DNA from: CAZRQL01 sp964602415
GTDB taxonomy: Bacteria; Bacteroidota; Bacteroidia; Cytophagales; Flammeovirgaceae
Assembly (NCBI GenBank): GCA_964602415.1
Contig: CAZRQL010000005.1
Span: forward strand, 62,001 to 126,000
Reading direction: 5' to 3'
DNA: 64,000 nucleotides
In this document: positions 21,684 to 28,542 of the stretch, piece by piece
Layout: every line of letters begins with the position of its first letter
How positions within the stretch are numbered: position 1 is the first letter of the stretch
Program-made: the position numbers and the translations under genes
The notes under the pieces: generated by a model
What the model saw: only the letters and a program-made list of their open reading frames with translations
Database searches by the model: none
Told to the model about the DNA's origin: nothing

Positions 21684-22664
21684 ATGCACAATCTTTACAA
21701 CGATACAATATTAGGCTCTGCAATAGCTAAAATGATATACGGTGAAACGATTCACCGCCATCATTGGATAGACTATGCCAAGGCGCTGATGTGCATAGCC
21801 GGAGCGGACGGTGTGATTTCTGAGGAAGAAATGAAATGGCTTTTAAATGACTTTATGTCCATTTTGGATGCGTCCCAAGAGCACAGAGACGAGTTGATGA
21901 AGTTTGATTACCATAGTGCAAATCTGACTGAACTGCTGAACAATCTTTCAGGTGGAATGCCCATAAACTTTAGGCGTGCCCTTATCTACGATGCCGTACG
22001 AATGTCCCGCGCCGACAACGATTATTCGCCCATAGAGCGGGCAGCGGTAGAACTGGCGGCAGAGCTGTTGGGTGTGCCGCTTTATTTGGCCAAAACCATA
22101 GAAGGGTTGGTAAGCACCGAAATCTCCTTGGATGCAACCCGACGTTCGATTTTTGAAGCCCCTCCTATTCTCACGGCTGAACAACCACTGACCCCCAAGT
22201 GGCGAAAAGCAGGGATCGTTTATAGAAAAGTTTTTGGTGTTGAGTACATAAACGAAGAATTTGACGAGCTTTATTGTCAGGCACTTATCAAAATCGCAGG
22301 TGCTGATGGAGTGGTCTCTCAACCCGAGTACGACTGGCTATTTGAAGAATATGTAAATTTAACGGCCATTCCCCCTCACATTGTGGAGAGATTGCGAAAA
22401 TTTGACTACAAGAACGCCGATCTCAATGCTATTTTAGAAAAACTCAAAGAGTTTATGCACATCAATCTATCAAAGGCTTTGCTCTACGATTCTATCAAAA
22501 TGGCAAGAACCGACAAACTGGCATGGGAAGAGTCAGACGCTGTGGTAAAAGCTGCACAGATTTTGCAGGTAGATATGGAAATAGCCAAAACCCTTGTTTA
22601 CCTTATTGATGCAGAGGAAAAAATCAGCAAAATGCGAAAAACACTATTCCGGTTGTCAAATTGA
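21684..22664 (+). CDS. Protein with two TerB-like domains
   Basis: 326 aa, cytoplasmic and all-helical. Two copies of one unit: ALMCIAGADGVISEEEMKWL near residue 30 and ALIKIAGADGVVSQPEYDWL near 200. Each is followed by KFDY, a L..LL or L..IL segment and a (R/K)ALLYDS-like helix. The AxADG...E core is the acidic metal-binding motif of TerB/DjlA-type domains. Function unknown; TerB-like domains often sit in membrane-stress or tellurite-resistance systems, but no other ter gene is near. Start at 21684 follows a promoter box. Confidence 0.7.
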   Translation: MHNLYNDTILGSAIAKMIYGETIHRHHWIDYAKALMCIAGADGVISEEEMKWLLNDFMSILDASQEHRDELMKFDYHSANLTELLNNLSGGMPINFRRALIYDAVRMSRADNDYSPIERAAVELAAELLGVPLYLAKTIEGLVSTEISLDATRRSIFEAPPILTAEQPLTPKWRKAGIVYRKVFGVEYINEEFDELYCQALIKIAGADGVVSQPEYDWLFEEYVNLTAIPPHIVERLRKFDYKNADLNAILEKLKEFMHINLSKALLYDSIKMARTDKLAWEESDAVVKAAQILQVDMEIAKTLVYLIDAEEKISKMRKTLFRLSN

Positions 22665-22685
22665 GCTAACTTTAAATCTTATATT

Positions 22686-22838
22686 ATGAAACGAATCGAA
22701 AAACAAGACAACAGCAAAGTCATTTTACCGGTTTGTGCCAAGCCTTTTTTGAGCCAACCCCAAGATGTTGAGCAAGACACCTTTGTTTTTTGCCCCAATG
22801 CCCCCGAAGCCAAGCAATGCAAGAAAGACCTTGTCTAA
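22686..22838 (+). CDS. Small hypothetical protein
   Basis: 50-codon ORF (MKRIEKQDNSKVILPVCAKP...) located 21 nt after the TerB-like gene and overlapping the start of the following lipoprotein by 22 nt. It has three cysteines and no signal peptide. The gene context supports it; nothing else identifies it. Confidence 0.5.
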   Translation: MKRIEKQDNSKVILPVCAKPFLSQPQDVEQDTFVFCPNAPEAKQCKKDLV

Positions 22839-23917
22839 CTATTGTACTTTTGGTATCTCTACTTTTGGGCTGTGAGTCAGGCACCAACACCGAAGAAAAA
22901 TTAGTGCCTCTTACCCCACCAAACACAGAGCAATACAAAGAGCACATTAAGTTCCTCACACTGCTCATCGAGAAAAATCCAAATTCAGACAAACTCTACT
23001 ACCAACGCTGCCTGGCAAATTTTAGAGCAGGCAGGATGAGGGCAGCCCGTCGCGACATAGAAGATGCCATCAAAATCAGCCGTTATCAGCCCAAATACCA
23101 CTACCAAAAAGCACTCATCGAAAACCGGTTCAACCAAATCCAAGAAGCACTCAACTCTGCCCTCACCGCACAAGATGAGGGCTATAACCACCCTGACCTA
23201 ACGGCATTGCTGGGAGAGTTGTACTTCAAAGCCGGAAATTTTGCTCAAGCCAAAAGCTATTTGTTAGAGTGTGAAAACAATAGCTATTACAGCGATTCCA
23301 CAACCTTACTGTATTTGAGCCAAATCTTTTTCAATCAGGCAGATACGCTTGCAGCCCGTCGCCGCTTGGAGCCTTTGCTGCACAAGTACCCACGCTGCAC
23401 AGAAGCCGCCGATTTGCTGATGCAACTCCACATCAACAAAGCACAAAGCCGTAAAGCAATTGATATTTACAACAAATCAGCCCAATACCAAGCCGTAAGC
23501 CCCTCTATGATGACCACGGTGGCCACCGCTTACCTGAGGCTAAAAAAAGAAGATTCCGCACTTTACTATTTTGAAAAAGCCTACAAAAACGATTCCACTC
23601 AGTGGAGAGCGGCTTTGGCTCTCAAAGACCAAAAGATATCAGAAAAGAACCTCAAAGAGGCCGTGAAGTATTATGAAGCGGCATTAAGACACAATCCTTT
23701 GGTCAACAAAGGCTTCTTTGACTTGGGATTTATCTACGAATATTACTTCTTTGACTTTGAAAAAGCCCAAAACTGCTACCAAAAAGCCATCAAGTATTTT
23801 CCCGACGACAAAAAAGCATCGCAAGCCTTGGGTAGAGTGGACGCAAAAAAAGCCAAAGGGCGAAACTATTTTCTCAATCCGCCCAAGGCTGCAAAAGACT
23901 CCGTGATGGTAAAGTAG
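22817..23917 (+). CDS. TPR lipoprotein
   Basis: 366 aa. I placed the start at the ATG giving MQERPCLTIVLLVSLLLGC, a lipoprotein signal peptide with lipobox LLGC (C19). The rest is at least seven tetratricopeptide repeats (e.g. PLVNKGFFDLGFIYEYYFF near the end), so the protein is probably a periplasmic or surface scaffold. It follows the TerB-like and 50-aa genes, probably in one transcript. An earlier in-frame ATG at 22790 would spoil the lipoprotein signal. Confidence 0.82.
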   Translation: MQERPCLTIVLLVSLLLGCESGTNTEEKLVPLTPPNTEQYKEHIKFLTLLIEKNPNSDKLYYQRCLANFRAGRMRAARRDIEDAIKISRYQPKYHYQKALIENRFNQIQEALNSALTAQDEGYNHPDLTALLGELYFKAGNFAQAKSYLLECENNSYYSDSTTLLYLSQIFFNQADTLAARRRLEPLLHKYPRCTEAADLLMQLHINKAQSRKAIDIYNKSAQYQAVSPSMMTTVATAYLRLKKEDSALYYFEKAYKNDSTQWRAALALKDQKISEKNLKEAVKYYEAALRHNPLVNKGFFDLGFIYEYYFFDFEKAQNCYQKAIKYFPDDKKASQALGRVDAKKAKGRNYFLNPPKAAKDSVMVK

Positions 23918-24248
23918 TGTTTGTATTCATAAAATTTAGGGAATTTAGGGAATACAAATTTTTCTACACAGGTATTTAGAATAATAAATTTATTGGTTGA
24001 TTCTGCAAATGTGATTTGGGGTAGAATAGCAAACTCTAAAGCCCTCTCAAATAGCTTGCCCACATAGGTAGAGGCGATTGAATCTGAAAGTAAAATCATC
24101 CAAATACTCTTAGGTTTGTTTAGTGTCTCCGTGACAACTCCTCTGTTTATGTACTACCATAAAGCCAATTACTGAAGAAGATTATATTGTACGAAGATTA
24201 GCCGGAAAATAACTTGACTTTTGATAACTTAGCGCACGATTTGATCCA
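23918..24248. other. 331-bp gene-free stretch with IS remnant
   Basis: Holds an insertion-sequence remnant (23970-24110, minus strand), preceded by a tandem AATTTAGGG repeat at about 23935-23950. Nothing recognisable was seen from 24111 to 24248. Confidence 0.6.
23970..24110 (-). mobile_element. Decayed IS1595-like transposase 3' end
   Basis: Minus strand reads YLDDFTFRFNR (24109-24075), then after a frame change YVGKLFERALEFAIL, ending in an IS terminus with TATTTAGAATAAT. The same pieces occur in the 32.3 kb element, which keeps them in one frame; about 5 nt are missing here. YLDDFTFRFNR is typical of the C-terminus of IS1595/IS1016-type transposases. The 5' portion and the other inverted repeat are absent. 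Confidence 0.7.
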
Positions 24249-25217
24249 GTGAGTTTTTCGGATACCTTCAAAGAGTGCGTGTTTGAGATGAGTCGGCGGG
24301 ACTTTGAGTCGGCGGCCTTGGAGGCTTTTGGCTATCAATACACTGAAAACGAGCTATATAGGAGCTACTGTCAGCACCTCAGGCGCACGCCTACGCGGGT
24401 GCGCTGTCTGCAAGAGATTCCTTTTTTGCCTGTTTCGTTTTTCAAAAGCCATACGGTCAAGAGCGGCAGATGGCAAAGCCAAGGAGTTTTTTCGAGCAGC
24501 ACCACGGGCGGGCAGCGTCCGAGTTTGCATCATGTGGCCGATTTGGGCTTTTGTGAGTCGGTATCAAAAACCATCTTTGAGGAGCATTACGGGTCTTTGG
24601 GCGATTGGTATATTTTTGGACTGTTGCCCTCTTATTTGGAGCGGAGCGGCTCTTCACTGGTGTATATGGTGGAAAGTTTTTTGCGACATAGCCGAGGCGG
24701 TGGTTTTTATCTTTATGATTACGAGTCGCTTGTCTCTGAGTTGAGAGCGACCCGCACAGACAAGACCTTGCTGCTGGGGGTGAGTTTTGCGCTTTGGGAT
24801 TTTGCGGAAAAACACCCCATGCCGCCGAACGATGTGGTGGTGATGGAGACCGGGGGCATGAAAGGCAGAAGGCAAGAGGTGGTCAGAGAGCAGTTGCATG
24901 GTATTTTGTCGGAGTTATTGGGAATCAAAGAGATCCATTCTGAGTATGGGATGACGGAGATGCTTTCGCAGTGCTACTCTCAGGGGGGAGGCAGGTTTGT
25001 TGCGCCGCGCTGGTGTGAGGTGCTGATTCGCCAAGCGCAAGACCCCTTTTCTTACACCGAAGGCACGGGAGGCATCAACATGATTGACTTGGCCAATATA
25101 GACAGTTGTTGTTTTTTGGAAATCAGCGATATAGGCAAAAAACACGCAGACGGCAGTTTTGAGGTGCTGGGCAGACTCGACCACTCGGACATCAGGGGCT
25201 GCAACCTGCTTTTTTAA
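24249..25217 (+). CDS. LuxE-like acyl-protein synthetase
   Basis: 322 aa, PF04443 (LuxE) type adenylating enzyme, which activates a carboxylate as acyl-AMP. Motifs: SSSTTGGQRPS (ATP loop) near residue 82, VVMETGGMKGRR near 199, SEYGMTEM near 236, and a C-terminal LGRLDHSDIRGCN segment. Starts at GTG. There are no luxA/B/C/D genes nearby, so it is a stand-alone ligase whose substrate cannot be read from context; in related genomes such genes lie near surface-polymer loci. Followed 55 bp later by tRNA-Pro. Confidence 0.82.
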   Translation: MSFSDTFKECVFEMSRRDFESAALEAFGYQYTENELYRSYCQHLRRTPTRVRCLQEIPFLPVSFFKSHTVKSGRWQSQGVFSSSTTGGQRPSLHHVADLGFCESVSKTIFEEHYGSLGDWYIFGLLPSYLERSGSSLVYMVESFLRHSRGGGFYLYDYESLVSELRATRTDKTLLLGVSFALWDFAEKHPMPPNDVVVMETGGMKGRRQEVVREQLHGILSELLGIKEIHSEYGMTEMLSQCYSQGGGRFVAPRWCEVLIRQAQDPFSYTEGTGGINMIDLANIDSCCFLEISDIGKKHADGSFEVLGRLDHSDIRGCNLLF

Positions 25218-25233
25218 AAAAATGGAATAATTT

Positions 25234-25263
25234 TTTGGTGCTTGTGATTTTTGGCTATCTTTG
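25234..25263 (+). promoter_or_regulatory. Promoter of tRNA-Pro
   Basis: TTTG at 25234-25237, an 18-nt spacer and TATCTTTG at 25256-25263, 9 nt before the mature tRNA 5' end. Good match to the Bacteroidota -33/-7 consensus. Confidence 0.75.
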
Positions 25264-25272
25264 CAGCCCATT

Positions 25273-25346
25273 CGGAGTGTAGCGCAGCCCGGTAGCGTAC
25301 TTGCATGGGGTGCAAGTGGTCGTGGGTTCAAATCCCGCCACTCCGA
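25273..25346 (+). tRNA. tRNA-Pro (anticodon GGG)
   Basis: Full cloverleaf: acceptor CGGAGTG/CACTCCG plus discriminator A, D stem GCGC/GCGT, anticodon stem CTTGC/GCAAG around the loop ATGGGGT (anticodon GGG), variable loop TGGTC, T stem GTGGG/CCCGC around TTCAAAT. CCA is not encoded. The C1-G72 pair is typical of bacterial tRNA-Pro. Confidence 0.97.
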
Positions 25347-25352
25347 CGGTTT

Positions 25353-25381
25353 GCCCCTACTGTGTTTTTAGGGGCTTTTTG
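25353..25381 (+). terminator. Terminator after tRNA-Pro
   Basis: GCCCCTA (25353-25359) pairs with TAGGGGC (25369-25375), followed by a T-run. Confidence 0.85.
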
Positions 25382-25409
25382 TTTGAAGTAAAGGAAAAAA
25401 ATAATAGTC

Positions 25410-25580
25410 ATGAAAAGGACATTTCAACCCTCAAATCGCAAGCGCCGCAACAAACACGGCTTCCGTGAAAGAATGGCTACCGCCAACGGTCGCAGGGTTT
25501 TGGCTTCTCGCCGCGCCAAAGGACGCAAAAAATTGACCGTCTCCGACGAAAAACGCCACAAACTGGTGGTGAGGTATTAA
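25410..25580 (+). CDS. rpmH: 50S ribosomal protein L34
   Basis: 56-aa basic protein starting MKRTFQPSNRKRRNKHGF and containing FRERMATANGR and LASRRAKGRKKL, the L34 signature, in an uninterrupted ATG-to-TAA frame. L34 binds 23S rRNA in the large subunit. Bacteroidota often have it away from dnaA/rnpA, as here. An AAGGA lies 15 nt upstream of the ATG. Confidence 0.97.
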   Translation: MKRTFQPSNRKRRNKHGFRERMATANGRRVLASRRAKGRKKLTVSDEKRHKLVVRY

Positions 25581-25592
25581 CATGCCGTTTTG

Positions 25593-25663
25593 AGTGGAGG
25601 GCGATGTTATCTCGCTCCTAAAGAGGGAGACAGATGCTCTCTCTTATGGAGAGCTAAACCACT
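25593..25663 (+). ncRNA. Cloverleaf-like structured element in rpmH 3' region
   Basis: Four stems: AGTGG/CCACT closing (25593-25597 with 25659-25663), GCGA/TCGC, CTCC/GGAG and GCTCTC/GAGAGC; the last three each close a 7-nt loop. The second and third stems compete for one C. The fold resembles a tRNA but lacks the T-loop consensus and a proper variable region on either strand. Could be an mRNA 3'-end structure, a decayed tRNA or a small RNA. Confidence 0.35.
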
Positions 25664-25665
25664 GT

Positions 25666-25691
25666 ACCGCCCCACTGTTGGGGTGGTTTTT
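25666..25691 (+). terminator. Terminator downstream of rpmH
   Basis: ACCGCCCCA (25666-25674), loop CTGT, TGGGGTGGT (25679-25687), then TTTT: nine pairs with one G-U. Confidence 0.88.
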
Positions 25692-25704
25692 CAATAAGTA
25701 CCAC

Positions 25705-25730
25705 ATTACGCAATAGGATTTTTTCTAATC
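25705..25730 (-). repeat. Dispersed repeat B, copy 2
   Basis: Inverted copy of 18715-18740, 24 of 26 positions identical. Confidence 0.55.
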
Positions 25731-25758
25731 CTTTAAACCAAGATAGACGCGCCCCATG

Positions 25759-25780
25759 CCGTAGGCATCGCATGTGTTTA
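25759..25780 (+). repeat. Dispersed repeat A, copy 2
   Basis: Copy of 18584-18605; shares CCGTAGG and GCATGTGT. Confidence 0.5.
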
Positions 25781-25894
25781 TATACTATAAATTAAGTGGT
25801 TTTATATTCTCTGTAGAATTAAATCCTTTAAAATCAAGCGAATCAAGCCCTAAAATCTTAAAAATCACTTAAATCTTGGTATAAAATGCTTGTG

Positions 25895-27211
25895 CTAATC
25901 AGAGTTTTGTTGCACCCCCACTTTGAAGGCTTCGATGGCTCTTTGTCTTGCGAAGCTGTGCTCCACAATAGGCTCAGGGTACTCCATAGTCTGCCACTCG
26001 GCTATCCACTGTCTGATGTATTGGGCTTTGGGGTCAAATTTTTTGGCTTGCTCCGTGGGGTTGAAGACCCTAAAATACGGCTGTGCGTCTGTTCCTGTGC
26101 TGGCTGCCCACTGCCAGCCGCCGTTGTTGCTGGATAGCTCAAAGTCAGTGAGTTTTTGGGCAAAGTAAGCCTCCCCCCAACGCCAGTCCACCAGCAAGTG
26201 TTTGGTCAGAAAACTGGCCGTTACCATCCGCACGCGGTTGTGCATGAATCCGGTTTGGTTTAGCTCTCTCATACCCGCATCTACCAAAGGATAGCCTGTT
26301 TTTCCTTCGCACCAAGCCCGAAACTCTGCTTCGTTGTTGCGCCATGCGATGCCATTGTAGCGGCGGTTGAAGTTTTCAGCGACTACATGAGGGAAATTGT
26401 CCAATATCATCATATAAAACTCCCTCCAAATCAGCTCATTGAGCCAAACGGGACTGAGTTCAAGGCCAACTCTGACCATTTCTCTGATGCTGATAGTGCC
26501 AAAGCGGAGATGGACTCCGATTCGGGTGGTGGTTTGGGAGGCGGGAAAATTGCGCTTTTCAGCGTAGTGCCGTACAATTTCGAGATTAGGCTCTTTGTCG
26601 GGCAGATGGCTGTGGTTGGGAATGAAGCCCATTTGCTCCAAGCTCAATATAGGCTTTGGGTCAGACGGCAAAAGATGGTGCAAGAGGCTCTCAACATCAA
26701 AACTTTTGTAGTATTGGTCGGTTTGGGCAGGGTTCAGTTTGGCGAGCCATTTACGGCTGTAAGGCGAAAAAACCGTGTAAGGCAGCCCGTCGTCTTTGGA
26801 GATTTCGGCCTTTTCAAAAATACACTGGTCTTTGAAATCGAAAAAATCAATTCCTTTTGAGCGCAAAAACGCAGCGATTTTTTGGTCTCTTTCTTTGGCG
26901 TAAGGCTCGTAGTCTCGGTTGGTATAGACAGCCGCCACTTCATGGCACTCAAGGATTTGCCGCCAAACCTCTTCCACAAATCCATAATGCACCTCCAAAC
27001 AAGCCCCTTGCTGTTGGTACGACTCATTGATTTTTTGCAAATAGAGGTGAATAAAACTAACTCTTCTGTCGTTTTTTTCGAGTTTGTCCAAAATAGCTCT
27101 GTCGAATATGAAAACAGGTTGCACGGCAAGCCCCGAGCCTAAGGCATGATAAAGCCCGGTGTTGTCGTGGAGTCTCAAATCTCTCCTATGCCAAAAAATC
27201 GCTACTTTCAT
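25895..27211 (-). CDS. phrB: Deoxyribodipyrimidine photolyase (class I, cryptochrome/photolyase family)
   Basis: 438 aa flavoprotein that repairs UV pyrimidine dimers with blue light. N-terminal antenna domain starts FWHRRDLRLHDN. FAD-domain motifs: TRIGVHLRFGTIS, WREFYMMIL, AWCEGKTGYPLVDAGMRE, HNRVRMVTASFL and NNGGWQWAASTGTDAQPYFR. The start is the ATG giving MKVAIFWHRRD, because the 17 residues upstream in frame do not belong to the family. Divergent from the thioredoxin-like pair. Confidence 0.95.
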   Translation of the reverse strand: MKVAIFWHRRDLRLHDNTGLYHALGSGLAVQPVFIFDRAILDKLEKNDRRVSFIHLYLQKINESYQQQGACLEVHYGFVEEVWRQILECHEVAAVYTNRDYEPYAKERDQKIAAFLRSKGIDFFDFKDQCIFEKAEISKDDGLPYTVFSPYSRKWLAKLNPAQTDQYYKSFDVESLLHHLLPSDPKPILSLEQMGFIPNHSHLPDKEPNLEIVRHYAEKRNFPASQTTTRIGVHLRFGTISIREMVRVGLELSPVWLNELIWREFYMMILDNFPHVVAENFNRRYNGIAWRNNEAEFRAWCEGKTGYPLVDAGMRELNQTGFMHNRVRMVTASFLTKHLLVDWRWGEAYFAQKLTDFELSSNNGGWQWAASTGTDAQPYFRVFNPTEQAKKFDPKAQYIRQWIAEWQTMEYPEPIVEHSFARQRAIEAFKVGVQQNSD

Positions 27212-27266
27212 AGCCCAAAGACGGCTTGGCTTGTCTTTACCCTTTGAGATTTTTATCCCCAATGAA

Positions 27267-27295
27267 TTGTAAGCTATTCTTTTTTTCTATTTTTG
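27267..27295 (+). promoter_or_regulatory. Promoter of thioredoxin-like pair
   Basis: TTG at 27267-27269, an 18-nt spacer, TATTTTTG at 27288-27295. Confidence 0.55.
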
Positions 27296-27317
27296 ACATC
27301 AAATGACCCTCTAAACA

Positions 27318-27782
27318 GTGAAACATCTTACAGTACTGGTTTTATCGGTTTTTTGCACCGTAGCATCGGGGCAAGTTCGAGAAATGAGCTTGGCTCAATT
27401 GGAGCAAAGAGTAACATCCGACACGCTTTACATAGTAAACTTTTGGGCGACTTGGTGCGGCCCCTGTGTAGCCGAATTGCCTCATTTTGAAAAAATTAAC
27501 CAAGAATACAGTTCCAAAAAAGTCAAAGTCATTTTGCTGAGCATAGATTTTGAACAATACCGATCCAAACTTGAAAAATTTGTTGTGTCAAAAGCTTTGA
27601 AGTCAGAAGTTCGTCTTTTTAATGAAAAAAATCCAAACAATTGGATCAACGCCGTTGATACAGAATGGGGCGGCTCCATACCTGCAACAGTGTTGTACAA
27701 AAAAGGCAAGAAAATTGCCTTTCATGAAGGCGATTTCTCGTATCAAGGTTTGAAATCATTTATTAAATTACATATTCCATGA
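27318..27782 (+). CDS. Secreted TlpA-like thioredoxin
   Basis: 154 aa. Signal peptide at residues 1-18 (ends ASG), then a thioredoxin fold with the redox site FWATWCGPC and the cis-proline loop SIPATV. Expected to act on disulfides in the periplasm. Starts at GTG. Its stop overlaps the next gene's ATG (ATGA), so the two redox proteins are translationally coupled. Confidence 0.88.
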   Translation: MKHLTVLVLSVFCTVASGQVREMSLAQLEQRVTSDTLYIVNFWATWCGPCVAELPHFEKINQEYSSKKVKVILLSIDFEQYRSKLEKFVVSKALKSEVRLFNEKNPNNWINAVDTEWGGSIPATVLYKKGKKIAFHEGDFSYQGLKSFIKLHIP

Positions 27783-28384
27783 AAAATGTATTGAAGAAAA
27801 TTTTGTTTGTTCCTTTGTTTGCTTGCTTGGCTTTTGTGCCCGGCGGCTACAAAATAGGCGATGCAGCGATTGACTTTAACCTCAAAAATGTAGATGGCAA
27901 AAAGTATTCTTTGGCCTCCATCAAAGATGCCAAAGGTTACATTGTCATTTTTACTTGCAACCATTGCCCCTACGCCAAGCTATATGAAGACCGCATCATC
28001 GAATTGCACAAAAACATGAGCCAGAAGGGCTTTCCGGTGGTAGCCATCAACCCCAACGATGCCAAAGATTACCCCGAAGACTCTTTTGAAAACATGCAAA
28101 AACGCGCCCAAGAAAAAGAGTATTCTTTTTTGTACCTTCTCGACCAAACTCAAGAAGTAGCCAAAGCCTACGGCGCAACCAAAACCCCTCACATTTTTGT
28201 GCTGGCCAAAGAAGGCAACAAAAACATAGTCAAGTACATAGGAGCTTTGGACGACAGCCCCAGCGATGCTGCTGCCGTACAATCGAAATATGTTGAAGAG
28301 GCAATAGAAGCCGTACTGGCAGGCAAAACCGTAAAAATTGCTACCACCAAAGCCATTGGTTGCAGTATTAAGTGGAAAAAGTAA
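27779..28384 (+). CDS. Redoxin/AhpC-TSA-type thioredoxin-fold protein
   Basis: 201 aa, N-terminal signal peptide (about 1-20), then a peroxiredoxin-like fold: KIGDAAIDFNLKNVDGK, active-site TCNHCPYAKLYEDR, cis-proline loop TKTPHIFV. The CNHCPYA site marks the family annotated as thioredoxin or redoxin with CxxC. Coupled to the preceding TlpA-like gene. Substrate unknown. Confidence 0.85.
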   Translation: MKNVLKKILFVPLFACLAFVPGGYKIGDAAIDFNLKNVDGKKYSLASIKDAKGYIVIFTCNHCPYAKLYEDRIIELHKNMSQKGFPVVAINPNDAKDYPEDSFENMQKRAQEKEYSFLYLLDQTQEVAKAYGATKTPHIFVLAKEGNKNIVKYIGALDDSPSDAAAVQSKYVEEAIEAVLAGKTVKIATTKAIGCSIKWKK

Positions 28385-28419
28385 ATGCTGTGCACTAACA
28401 TCTTGTTTATCAAAAAAAT

Positions 28420-28456
28420 AAAATCTTGCCGTTTGACAAGATTTTATTTTTTTTGA
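28420..28456 (+). terminator. Terminator after redoxin gene
   Basis: AAAATCTTG pairs with CAAGATTTT across a short loop, followed by ATTTTTTTT. Confidence 0.8.
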
Positions 28457-28542
28457 TGCTTTGTTATGCGTCTGAACAAAAGAGTCTTTTTTTTGATGCG
28501 AGTACTAAATACCATTAATTTGCCTTTCAAAAGTTTGTAATT

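Larger units (their letters stand above)
25581..25894. other. 314-bp gene-free stretch after rpmH
   Basis: Holds a cloverleaf-like fold (25593-25663), a strong terminator (25666-25691), repeats B (25705-25730) and A (25759-25780), and about 110 bp of AT-rich sequence before the photolyase stop with nothing else recognisable. Confidence 0.6.

Noticed and set aside
25593..25663. Possible tRNA-Lys(CTT) on the minus strand, from the loop CTCTTTA
   Set aside because: The anticodon stem has only four pairs, there is no variable loop, and the T-loop is GATAACA instead of TTCxAxT; listed as a structured element only.
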